DNA of 64,000 bases, from positions 186,001 through 250,000 of the forward strand of contig CAZMGV010000002.1 of the NCBI GenBank assembly GCA_964565925.1. Direction: 5' to 3'. Positions within the stretch are counted from its first letter, which is position 1; every line of letters begins with the position of its first letter. Source of the DNA: CAZMGV01 sp964565925 (GTDB taxonomy: Bacteria > JAGRBM01 > JAHCIT01). Below are positions 25,607 to 33,689 of the stretch, one piece after another. The translations under genes and the position numbers were made by a program. The notes beneath the pieces are model-generated. The model searched no databases. It saw nothing but the letters and a program-made list of their open reading frames with translations, and was not told the DNA's origin.

Positions 25607-26623
25607 CTATCTCAGCCACCCCGCGACGAGGTGAGCCACCTCGCGGTTACCGGTTTCGTTAAAATGCCCGTCGAACTGCCAGTGCCATTTCTGTCCGGTC
25701 CGGGTGGCATCGGCTTCGTATGGACCAAGGTCGAGCAACGGCACGCGATGCCTCACGGCGAAATCGTTGATCTGACGGACCCGGTCCTCAGGGACACCCG
25801 GAACCAGCAGCAGATATAACCGCGCACCGTCTGCTGCGGTATCGGCAGCAGCCGTTTCCAGCGCGGCCATCATCACCAGATCTTCCCGGGCCTTTCGGTC
25901 CGCATCGTTCAATCGCGCCTCCCGAAAGATCAGTTCGTGCAGAAACCGTTCCCACGCCACCAGCAGATGCATAAACAGATGGGACCGGCGCATCAGCCAG
26001 GCATCCGTCTTGAACGACAGGGTTTCCGGAAGCGGCGTAATCTTCAGGCGGGCAGCGCCGGCGGCAGGCTGTTCAATCGCGTAGGTGGCCCGGATTCGAT
26101 AGTTCAGATTCTCCGCCCAGTCGTTGTCGTAGAGCTGCAGGATCACTTTCGCCGGCAGGAACCGTCTCGCCCGTGCGGTGTAGGAGGCCACTTCCTGAAC
26201 TGCCGAATAACCGCCCATGCCGAAATCCAGCGTTTCGCAGCCAGGGCCAAGTTCCTCACCCACAAGTGATACCCATGACTTGTCGTAGGGGACCTCGAGC
26301 GCCTCCGTGAACGAATCTCCCAGGAACGCCACACGCAGCCGGTTCGACGGATTTCCGGCCGTCACTTCGGGGCCCCGGAGCCCGAACCGGTTATATGTAA
26401 TCCGGTTTTCGAACTCCCTGTGCCGGTAGAGAAAACTGCTGCCGGGAATGCGCGCGTACAACGTCGCGGGATCCAGCTGGCCGACCGACACCCGGGCCGG
26501 GACCAGATACGGAAGCAGGCGGCAAACCGCCTCACCCGCGACAACCAGCGCGATCAGGCAGATGCAGAGAAGCATGCCCCACCGGTAGGGCGGCGGCGGT
26601 TTGGGAAGTTCGGGGCTGTCCAC
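25607..26623 (-). CDS. Membrane-anchored SGNH/GDSL-type hydrolase
   Basis: 338 aa with one N-terminal transmembrane anchor (MLLCICLIALVVAGEAVCRLL) and a periplasmic SGNH domain: block I FLGDSFTEA (catalytic Ser), block II GGYSA (Gly), block III NDW (Asn) and block V DGHFNETG (Asp-His). This is an esterase or acetylesterase fold, often acting on acetylated polysaccharide or lipid. Its start lies 3 bp after the upstream alpha/beta hydrolase stop, so the two are one transcript. Confidence 0.82.
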   Translation of the reverse strand: MDSPELPKPPPPYRWGMLLCICLIALVVAGEAVCRLLPYLVPARVSVGQLDPATLYARIPGSSFLYRHREFENRITYNRFGLRGPEVTAGNPSNRLRVAFLGDSFTEALEVPYDKSWVSLVGEELGPGCETLDFGMGGYSAVQEVASYTARARRFLPAKVILQLYDNDWAENLNYRIRATYAIEQPAAGAARLKITPLPETLSFKTDAWLMRRSHLFMHLLVAWERFLHELIFREARLNDADRKAREDLVMMAALETAAADTAADGARLYLLLVPGVPEDRVRQINDFAVRHRVPLLDLGPYEADATRTGQKWHWQFDGHFNETGNREVAHLVAGWLR

Positions 26624-26626
26624 CGG

Positions 26627-27655
26627 TTACCGGACGGGCTTGAACGCGTCGATCCTGCGTTTGATGTCAGGCAGAACCGACGGCAGGCGAAACAGGGACG
26701 TGAGATGTCCCCCGGTAATCCAGATCTCCTGTACGCCCGACCAGCGGTCCAGCTGGCGGCGCATGGAGTCGGCCCGGACGATCAGGTCGTCCTCGGCAGC
26801 GACCACGATAATCCGCTCTCTCGGGATGAGGGGTTTCAGGCTGGTAAAGCCCACAAGCTCCATCAGTTCGGCAACCCGTTCCGGCGAAATCCCGAAGCCG
26901 CGGAGTTCCTTGCGGACTTCTTCGAGTATGGGGGCCTTGGCGATCACATCCGGCAGGTCGAGATTACCGATGATCGGCACCGCCCACGCGATACGCGAGT
27001 CGACACTCGCGACCATCTTGGTCACAACGCCGCCGAGACTGATGCCGGTCAATCCGATTTCGTCGTAACGGTTCATGTTCAGCACGTACTGAAGAACCGT
27101 CCGGGCATCGAGCACCGACTGGCGGAGTGCCTCGAACGTCTGCATGAGATCGGCCGTCACGAACTGGGATCCGTCGTACTTGGAACGGCGAATCTGCCGC
27201 TCTCCGTGGTGCGGAAGCTGGAAATGATAAAGGTCGCAATCGAGCCCCCGGGTCATCAGGGGGCCGACGAGCAGATCTTCCAGAATCTGTCCGGGCTCCA
27301 TGAGGCCGTGGATATGGATGGCAGCCCGGCGTGGTGACGTTCCAGACCTGGATATGCGGCGGGCCTTAAACCGGTGGAGCGGCGTCTGGTGCCGGCGGTA
27401 GTTATCGATCTCCTCGTCCACGAGCGGCAGATGATCGCTCTGGAATTCCAGCGTCTGGTAGTCGAGCCCGAGAATATTACGGGTCTTTCCCGCCTTCACA
27501 GCCGGGTCCGCTACCGGTGCGGGGAAGAGCTCTTCCAACGACCGATTCAGATAACGTTCGAGCCAGACCGTCGTATCCGTCTTGGGCTCAAGCGTCTTCT
27601 GCTGAATCCCCGCCAGCACACCGACCAAGCTGTCGAGCCCTGTATGAATATTCAT
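26627..27655 (-). CDS. Alpha/beta-hydrolase fold protein
   Basis: 342 aa, cytosolic (no signal peptide). Oxyanion-hole region HIHGLMEPG, nucleophile elbow GISLGG and a late GGHL with candidate catalytic His; an acid residue probably lies in AAEDDLIV. The general fold is clear but substrate and subfamily are not. First gene of the pair with the SGNH hydrolase, suggesting both act on related esters. Confidence 0.75.
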   Translation of the reverse strand: MNIHTGLDSLVGVLAGIQQKTLEPKTDTTVWLERYLNRSLEELFPAPVADPAVKAGKTRNILGLDYQTLEFQSDHLPLVDEEIDNYRRHQTPLHRFKARRISRSGTSPRRAAIHIHGLMEPGQILEDLLVGPLMTRGLDCDLYHFQLPHHGERQIRRSKYDGSQFVTADLMQTFEALRQSVLDARTVLQYVLNMNRYDEIGLTGISLGGVVTKMVASVDSRIAWAVPIIGNLDLPDVIAKAPILEEVRKELRGFGISPERVAELMELVGFTSLKPLIPRERIIVVAAEDDLIVRADSMRRQLDRWSGVQEIWITGGHLTSLFRLPSVLPDIKRRIDAFKPVR

Positions 27656-27771
27656 CCGTTGCGTCCGCCTTCCGAATCCGGCTTTCCAGACAATTGTAAC
27701 AGTTTAGCTGGAATTCACATTCTTGTTGCATCCCTGTCATGCAGTTGTCATTAATTCCAGAGAGAAAGAAA

Positions 27772-28707
27772 ATGAGTGGAATTCCTCGACATCTGGGTCC
27801 CTATCGCGAAGGTGGCGCATTTGAAGAAGCCTGGCGGCAACTGGCCAGCCGTGCGGGCGCGGACGAAACAATTGCCGGGTATTCTGTGGATGGCCGCCCC
27901 ATCTACTCCTTTGAACTGGGCTCCGGCGACAAACCGGCCGTACTACTGACCGCACTTATTCACGGTTCCGAGCTGATCGGCTCCGAAGCCCTGTTCCACC
28001 TGGTTGAAACTCTTGCGTGCAGCGAAGATGGCCGCCGGTCGGCCCTTCTGGATCAGGCGAGGCTGGTCATATTGCCCATTCTGAACCCGGATGCACTGGC
28101 GGAAAACAGTTCGCGCTTGGCTGGTGGGCATATCGCCTGGCAGCGCGGAAACAACCGCGGAGTCGATTTGAACCGGAACTTTCCGGTGGTCGGTACCGGA
28201 ACCTGGCTGAACCCGCTGGCCGGTTCGAGGCTCCCCTGGTCCCCTTATTACTCGGGTCCCGAAGCCTTTTCGGAGCCTGAAACAGACACACTCCGCAAAA
28301 TCGTGCTGAAAGAAAAACCGGCGCTCTCGCTCGGATTCCACAGTTTCGGCAACCTGCTACTTTACCCGTGGGCCTACACGAAGAAGCCTAACCCGAGGGA
28401 AAGCTACTACCGGGGAATCACCCGCAACTTCTTCAATCGGGTCCGCAAGGCGCCTTACAAGGTCATGCAGTCCAGCCACATGTATCCGATTCTGGGGGAT
28501 CTTGATGACTGGCTGGAAACGGAATTCGGCACCGCCGCCTTCACGGTGGAAGTAAGCCAGCTCGACTGCCGGCTTCTAAACCCGAAACGGCTCGTAAATC
28601 CCTTTTCGTGGATGAACCCGACCAACGTCCGCGGCACGGTGAAAAACCTGACGCCGGGGCTCGTCGCACTGATGCAGGATTGGCTCAGGCAGCCCGCCGC
28701 TCTCTAG
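27772..28707 (+). CDS. M14-family zinc carboxypeptidase-like protein
   Basis: Catalytic set of M14 peptidases: zinc ligands HGSE (HxxE) and the His in LGFHSFGN; substrate-binding RGVDLNRNF; catalytic Glu in FTVEVSQ. About 310 aa, no signal peptide, so cytosolic amidase or peptidase activity, for example on peptidoglycan peptides (inferred). ATG 27772 is favoured by the purine-rich GAGAGAAAGAAA just upstream; ATG 27739 would add 11 residues. Confidence 0.87.
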   Translation: MSGIPRHLGPYREGGAFEEAWRQLASRAGADETIAGYSVDGRPIYSFELGSGDKPAVLLTALIHGSELIGSEALFHLVETLACSEDGRRSALLDQARLVILPILNPDALAENSSRLAGGHIAWQRGNNRGVDLNRNFPVVGTGTWLNPLAGSRLPWSPYYSGPEAFSEPETDTLRKIVLKEKPALSLGFHSFGNLLLYPWAYTKKPNPRESYYRGITRNFFNRVRKAPYKVMQSSHMYPILGDLDDWLETEFGTAAFTVEVSQLDCRLLNPKRLVNPFSWMNPTNVRGTVKNLTPGLVALMQDWLRQPAAL

Positions 28708-28712
28708 AGAAA

Positions 28713-30737
28713 TTATCTGAGAATCGTGACCAGACCGGCGCTCGAGTAGATCTGCTGGACGATGTCAATCACGTTCGGCGGATCGGCATCGAGCGCATGC
28801 TGCACCGCCACGCGGTAGAGCAGAATCGAAGGTATCACGACAAAATCGCGGCGCCTGGCCAATTCCGCCAGGTCCGGTTCGATCGGTGCGCGCTGGAGTG
28901 CGTTTTTCTCACGCTCGTGATTAACGACAATGACACCCTTGGTCTGGATATCCGCGTCCGCAAGCGCATGCAGCAGGAGCCGCCCCACGTCCGGCCTGGC
29001 TACGTCGTCCTTGGTCACCGGGAGGACCAGGAATTTACCGATTCCCGCATCGGCCATGATGAGCCCCTGATGGGTAATGTCGGTCGAAGTGCTCAGGATA
29101 TTGCCGAAAAAGTTCCGTACGGCACGGTGGAAGGTTTCAGGCTCTCCGGTCACCAGGGGCGACCAGCTGTCGACGCGATTGCGTTTGGCCTGAAGGGTCT
29201 TGTGCTCGTCTTCAAGCTTCTGGATTTCGTCCCGAATTCCCTTCTGGCGGACGAGAATGTCCCCCAGTCCCGGAAGCGACGCATGCAGTTCGTCCATCCA
29301 CACCGGTGCGGAAGGCCCGGAAGCCACCGTCGCAGCGGCAACGGGAACTTCGAGATCGATCGGCGGTGGCTCATTACCGTCTTCGGAGGCCGCCGCCTGT
29401 TCAGGGATAACGAAATCGGGCGCCGGCTCGTTAGCGGGCGGGCGCGGGATCCCCGCGTGCAGTGCGGCAGCCACCGGCTCGTCCGCCTCCGGTTCAGTGC
29501 CGAGCGGACTTGATATTTCGCTGCCGCCAGAGTTGACGCTGGCACTGTCCGCCGCCGGGGAGTCTTCCGAATCCCATTTGTTCGATTCCAGGGCACCGAA
29601 CGGATCGGGGCTGTCCAGGTTGAAGGCTTTGTCGAAATCTTCGGGGTCTCCGGCCGGGGGCGGCGCAACATGCCTGGCCCCATGCTTGTCGGGAGCCGGC
29701 GCGGCCGGTTTCGCCGCCGGAATGGTCGGCTGCATGAAAACGGTGCGGTCCGCATCCGGGGCGGGGGCCTTGGTTGCCTGAACAGGATCGAAGCTGAGCC
29801 GCTTGCTGAACGGATCGTCCCCCGTCGCGACAGGTTCGTCGTCCGAAGACGTGGAAGACTTCTCTTCCAGCGCGCTCGCATCGAATTCGTCCGTTTCCTT
29901 GAGCGACGGTTCGGCAGCAGTTTCCAGATCCACCACACCTTCGGCTTCCGCCTCGGCCGCCAGTTCATCCATCGTCGGCACCGACAGATCCGCCGCCGAC
30001 GCGACATCGACCGGATCCGCAACCGCTTCCGTCGCGGCGGCGCTGGTGGCGACGGCATCCATATCAAGAACTTCGTCCAGAGCAGAGGCCTCCGCCGGAG
30101 CAGGAGCCTGTGTGACTGGCGTTACAATAGCCGCCTCGCTTCTGGCTCCGCCCTTGGGCCGCGTCTGCACCCAGTCGATGACGGAAGTGAGAAGCCCCTT
30201 CTTGTCTTCCGACTGGGGCAGCATCATGACGAAACCGGCCCCCAGGTTCTGCGTAATACCGACAGGGGTCTTGTCTTCGGAAACGAGGAAAGCAGCCGCA
30301 CCGTTCAGTGACGCGGCATCGAACGCGCAGGTGGCAAACAGACTCGACAATATCTGGGCAGGGAACGACGGACCCGCCGCATTGGGCTCGTAGACGACCT
30401 TTGTGACGAGATCGTCTTGAACCTTCATCGTCTCGCCGAGGGCGGGAACCCAGGTATAGACGTTTTTGGTGCCCGCCGAAGTGCGGATCGTTGGTCGCGT
30501 GGTGAGGCAGATCAGGCCCGCGCCACGCTCGATGGCCGCCCGAAGATCGGGCTGAATATCGAGGAGGAACCGGTAGGAGTCCTCCCGGAGGAGATTCATG
30601 TCGCAAATGAGGATATCGGACGTGCCCAGCGCCGAGACAAGCGTGTCCCGCTCGGAGTTGGATAATCCGTATTTGGACGTTTCCACACCCGGCCGGTCGA
30701 TCGCGAGATCGGTCTGAAGTAACGCTATCCGAGTCAC
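28713..30737 (-). CDS. Multidomain protein: GATase-like N-terminus, acidic linker, nuclease-like C-terminus
   Basis: 674 aa. Residues 1-195 look like a class-I glutamine-amidotransferase-like fold (SDILICDMNLL, GAGLICLTTRP, GAGFVMMLPQ) with no obvious catalytic Cys. Residues 200-480 are a low-complexity Ala/Asp/Glu/Pro-rich linker. Then a short coiled coil (IRDEIQKLEDEHKTLQAK) and a C-terminal alpha/beta domain of about 150 residues (MADAGIGKFLVLPVTKDD, KGVIVVNHERE, DFVVIPSILLYRVAV). The last part resembles restriction-endonuclease-like domains that end in a note-like KGVLxxN element, but the family assignment is tentative. Not recognised as a whole. Confidence 0.7.
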   Translation of the reverse strand: MTRIALLQTDLAIDRPGVETSKYGLSNSERDTLVSALGTSDILICDMNLLREDSYRFLLDIQPDLRAAIERGAGLICLTTRPTIRTSAGTKNVYTWVPALGETMKVQDDLVTKVVYEPNAAGPSFPAQILSSLFATCAFDAASLNGAAAFLVSEDKTPVGITQNLGAGFVMMLPQSEDKKGLLTSVIDWVQTRPKGGARSEAAIVTPVTQAPAPAEASALDEVLDMDAVATSAAATEAVADPVDVASAADLSVPTMDELAAEAEAEGVVDLETAAEPSLKETDEFDASALEEKSSTSSDDEPVATGDDPFSKRLSFDPVQATKAPAPDADRTVFMQPTIPAAKPAAPAPDKHGARHVAPPPAGDPEDFDKAFNLDSPDPFGALESNKWDSEDSPAADSASVNSGGSEISSPLGTEPEADEPVAAALHAGIPRPPANEPAPDFVIPEQAAASEDGNEPPPIDLEVPVAAATVASGPSAPVWMDELHASLPGLGDILVRQKGIRDEIQKLEDEHKTLQAKRNRVDSWSPLVTGEPETFHRAVRNFFGNILSTSTDITHQGLIMADAGIGKFLVLPVTKDDVARPDVGRLLLHALADADIQTKGVIVVNHEREKNALQRAPIEPDLAELARRRDFVVIPSILLYRVAVQHALDADPPNVIDIVQQIYSSAGLVTILR

Positions 30738-30879
30738 CGGAGTAACCGTAGCCCTTTCCTCAATATTTCTAACGACTTACGCGCATTAAGACCGTTTTGC
30801 GCGGGTCTCGTCAAGTGGATTCCGCCAGCAGTCAATCCAAAGAGAGTTTGGACGATTCAAATTGAAGCGGGGAATCGGC

Positions 30880-31566
30880 TCAGAACCCGAAATGGGAAGG
30901 GAGTTCGACGATAGATTCGAGAATGGCGTCCGGCCCTGCCTTCTCCAGTTCGTGCACCGGGGAACCGCCGGTTTTCACCGCAACGGCCCAGCCGCAACCG
31001 GCCGTCCGTGCACTGGTAATGTCCTGCGAGAGATCTCCGACCATTGCCATCTCGGCCGGCTTGACGCCGAAACTGTCCGCTGAATGGTAGATCATCGTGG
31101 ACTTGCACCAGGATGCACCAGCGCCGGGACTCCTAAAGTTGAAGCTGCCCTGCGACAGCACGAGGTCGAAATGATGATGGATGCCGAGCGCTTCGAGCTC
31201 GCCCTTCACATGCCCGCTCGCGGCCGAGCGGTTCGTGATGATCGTGGTCTTGATTCCGAGTCCCCGGATACGGTCGAAGGTTTCGGATACGCCCGGATAC
31301 GGAACACCCAGATGATCCCCCGGATCGAAACAGAACCGGTCCAGGAAAGTCCGCCAGAACGATTCGATATTTCCGGGCTTCACATCTCCGGAGAGACCGC
31401 CGGTTTTGTACAGCACCTCGAAGTCGATCGCCTCGATCTCAGGCAGACCCATCTCACGACGCGCAGTGTTGAAGGCACGGTGAAACCGTTTCTCGACATT
31501 CACGACCGTGCCGTCGAGATCAAAATTGATGACTTTCGGAAGCGTCCTTGGACGAGGGTGACTCAA
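30880..31566 (-). CDS. HAD-superfamily hydrolase (phosphoglycolate-phosphatase-like)
   Basis: 228 aa from TTG 31566, which overlaps the hslO stop (TTGA) and has AGAGGA upstream; longer readings would run through hslO. HAD motifs: I DLDGTVV (nucleophile and general-acid Asp), II TTIITNRS, III Lys in WCKSTM, IV VGDLSQD. Helical cap between motifs I and II, as in phosphoglycolate phosphatases and pyrophosphatases. Substrate unknown. Translation is probably coupled to hslO. Confidence 0.85.
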   Translation of the reverse strand: MSHPRPRTLPKVINFDLDGTVVNVEKRFHRAFNTARREMGLPEIEAIDFEVLYKTGGLSGDVKPGNIESFWRTFLDRFCFDPGDHLGVPYPGVSETFDRIRGLGIKTTIITNRSAASGHVKGELEALGIHHHFDLVLSQGSFNFRSPGAGASWCKSTMIYHSADSFGVKPAEMAMVGDLSQDITSARTAGCGWAVAVKTGGSPVHELEKAGPDAILESIVELPSHFGF

Positions 31567-32474
31567 TTGGGAAGGTCCTCTCGCGGACTCTGGCGGCCGG
31601 TAAAGACGTCCATCTCCTGCGGTGTGAAAAGATATTCGGCATTGCACCAGTGGCAACTGGCCACCGCCGAACCGTCGGGTTCGAGCAGCGTAACGAGATC
31701 GTCTGCGCTCATCTGGCGGAATATGTTTTCTACCCGTTCCCTGGAGCAGTTGCACTTGTACTGAACCGGCACGCTTTCCAGCACGTATGGCTTGAACGGA
31801 CCCAGCACGGTTTCCACCAGTTTCACGGGGTCGTCGATCAGTTCTACCGGCCAGCCGCTGCGCTCGAATTCATCGAGCCGCTCGCGTACCGGAACAAACA
31901 GGTCGAGATCCGTACCCGGCAGCGCCTGAATGACAATTCCGGCGGCTCGGCCGGGACCGGCATCCAGAATAATCCGCACTTCGGTTTCCACCTGATCCGA
32001 GGTCGATACGTGAAGCGCGATGTCGGCGCCGATGGCGCCCAGCCGGAACTCGGTAATGCCCTGATAGACGACCTGATCGGGAAGCGACCTCGTGATCTGC
32101 ATGACGCCCGGCGGCGCCAGGAAATCCGAAGGGGTGACCCCTTCAGGCCATTCGGCTTCGGGTGCAGTACGGATATAGCCGCGCAGATTGCCCCGGTGAT
32201 CGATGTCCGTATTGAGCGAACGCATGAGCCCCTTGCCGTAGACCGACAGGGCGTACTTCTCCTCGGTCTTGATCGGAGACGCCAGGATGGCCGTACTGAC
32301 CAGCGCTTCCGAAAGAACCTGGGCACTCGGACCTTTGAGTCCGTGCATGAGACAGGCTCTGCCAACCGATTCCGAAAGCCGTCCGGCGACGAAACGGAAC
32401 GCGCCGTCGTCGAGCACCCCCTTCACAAGGTGATCCCCGGCAATGTCTTTCCGGACGGTTGAGGCGATTTCCAT
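31563..32474 (-). CDS. hslO: Hsp33 redox-regulated chaperone
   Basis: 303 aa, usual length. N-terminal substrate-binding domain (DHLVKGVLDDGAFRF, the family-typical start) and C-terminal redox switch with the four zinc Cys arranged CNCS and CHWC. Oxidation by HOCl or peroxide plus heat releases zinc and activates holdase function in the cytosol. First gene of a two-gene unit with the HAD hydrolase. The 125-bp spacer to moaA contains nothing recognisable. Confidence 0.95.
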   Translation of the reverse strand: MEIASTVRKDIAGDHLVKGVLDDGAFRFVAGRLSESVGRACLMHGLKGPSAQVLSEALVSTAILASPIKTEEKYALSVYGKGLMRSLNTDIDHRGNLRGYIRTAPEAEWPEGVTPSDFLAPPGVMQITRSLPDQVVYQGITEFRLGAIGADIALHVSTSDQVETEVRIILDAGPGRAAGIVIQALPGTDLDLFVPVRERLDEFERSGWPVELIDDPVKLVETVLGPFKPYVLESVPVQYKCNCSRERVENIFRQMSADDLVTLLEPDGSAVASCHWCNAEYLFTPQEMDVFTGRQSPREDLPN

Positions 32475-32599
32475 GACGTCCTATCCGCCGGCACCCAAGC
32501 TCCGGCCAACCTGCCCAATATAGACACGAATGGCGGAATGAACAGGGGTGGCAGTCCAGAGGGTTTGTGGAGGGGATTTCACCCGGTCAGCCGCGTCTA

Positions 32600-33607
32600 T
32601 CAGCCGCCGATGGCGGACATATAGCGGTTGGACGGGGCCTGATCGTACTGGCCGATCAGATGGGCTTCCGGTTTTTCCAGCGTGATCCGCTGGAATACTC
32701 GGACAATATCCGCATCGGATTTCGCCGGATTGCGGACAATGGCCCTCAGGTCGCACTCGGCGTTGTCGAACAGGCACCAGCGAAGCTGGCCTTCGGCAGT
32801 CAGGCGCAGCCGGTCGCAATGTTCGCAAAAACTGTGACTGACAGCCGAGATAAATTCGACCCGGCCGGGCGCACCGGGCACCTGGAACAGAAGGTTGTTG
32901 CCCTTGGAACCCGCCTCGGGGGTCTGCTCGAACGGATATTCAAGACGTATCCGGTTCACCAGGTCCATGGACGGAATCGTCGTGCCAAGGGTTTCCACCC
33001 CTTCGTACTGGTCCGAAAGCGGCATATTCTCGATGAAGCGGACGATCACCGGTTCCCGCGTCGTCCAGTTCACGAAGTCGAGCACTTCGTCGTCGTTCAC
33101 GCCCGGCAGCACCACACAGTTGATCTTGATCGGGTCGAAGCCGGCCTCGCGAGCCGCCCGAATTCCGTTCATCACCCGATGATGGTCGGCCCGCTTGCTG
33201 ATTTTCATGAACGTGTCCGGCCTGAACGTATCCAGACTGATGTTGATCCGTTTCACTCCGGCCTTGCGGATGTCGTCGGCCATGGAATCGAGCAGCACGC
33301 CGTTGGTCGTCAGCGTGACGTCCTTGAGGCCATCGATGGCGCAGAGCATCCGGAGGAAATCGACGATATTGTTCCTGACCAGCGGCTCGCCGCCCGTCAC
33401 ACGGATCTTCTCGATCCCGAGCGGCACAACCGCTTTCACGATCCGGGCCCACTCCTCGTACGACAGCAGCTCGTGGCGATCTTTCCACTCAAGCCCCTGC
33501 TCCGGCATGCAGTAGGTGCAACGCAGATTGCAGCGGTCCGTCACGGAGATCCGCAGGTAGCGGATCCGCCGGTGAAATGAATCGGTCAATGTGGTTCCGG
33601 TGCTCAC
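32600..33607 (-). CDS. moaA: GTP 3',8-cyclase MoaA (molybdenum cofactor biosynthesis)
   Basis: Radical-SAM enzyme that converts GTP to 3',8-cH2GTP, the first step to molybdopterin. N-terminal cluster CNLRCTYC, SAM-binding GGEP, C-terminal second cluster FCEHCDRLRLT with WCL completing the ligands, and the conserved GG at the C-terminus (SAIGG). Start is uncertain: GTG 33607 or TTG 33613, two residues apart. No other moa/mob genes lie nearby. Confidence 0.96.
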   Translation of the reverse strand: MSTGTTLTDSFHRRIRYLRISVTDRCNLRCTYCMPEQGLEWKDRHELLSYEEWARIVKAVVPLGIEKIRVTGGEPLVRNNIVDFLRMLCAIDGLKDVTLTTNGVLLDSMADDIRKAGVKRINISLDTFRPDTFMKISKRADHHRVMNGIRAAREAGFDPIKINCVVLPGVNDDEVLDFVNWTTREPVIVRFIENMPLSDQYEGVETLGTTIPSMDLVNRIRLEYPFEQTPEAGSKGNNLLFQVPGAPGRVEFISAVSHSFCEHCDRLRLTAEGQLRWCLFDNAECDLRAIVRNPAKSDADIVRVFQRITLEKPEAHLIGQYDQAPSNRYMSAIGG

Positions 33608-33689
33608 AGGCAAAGCCTATCTGCAGTCGTTCCTGCAGAGCCAGCGTTTCAGGGGCTGCCCTGTCATAAAAACAGTGGGGACACAGCCG

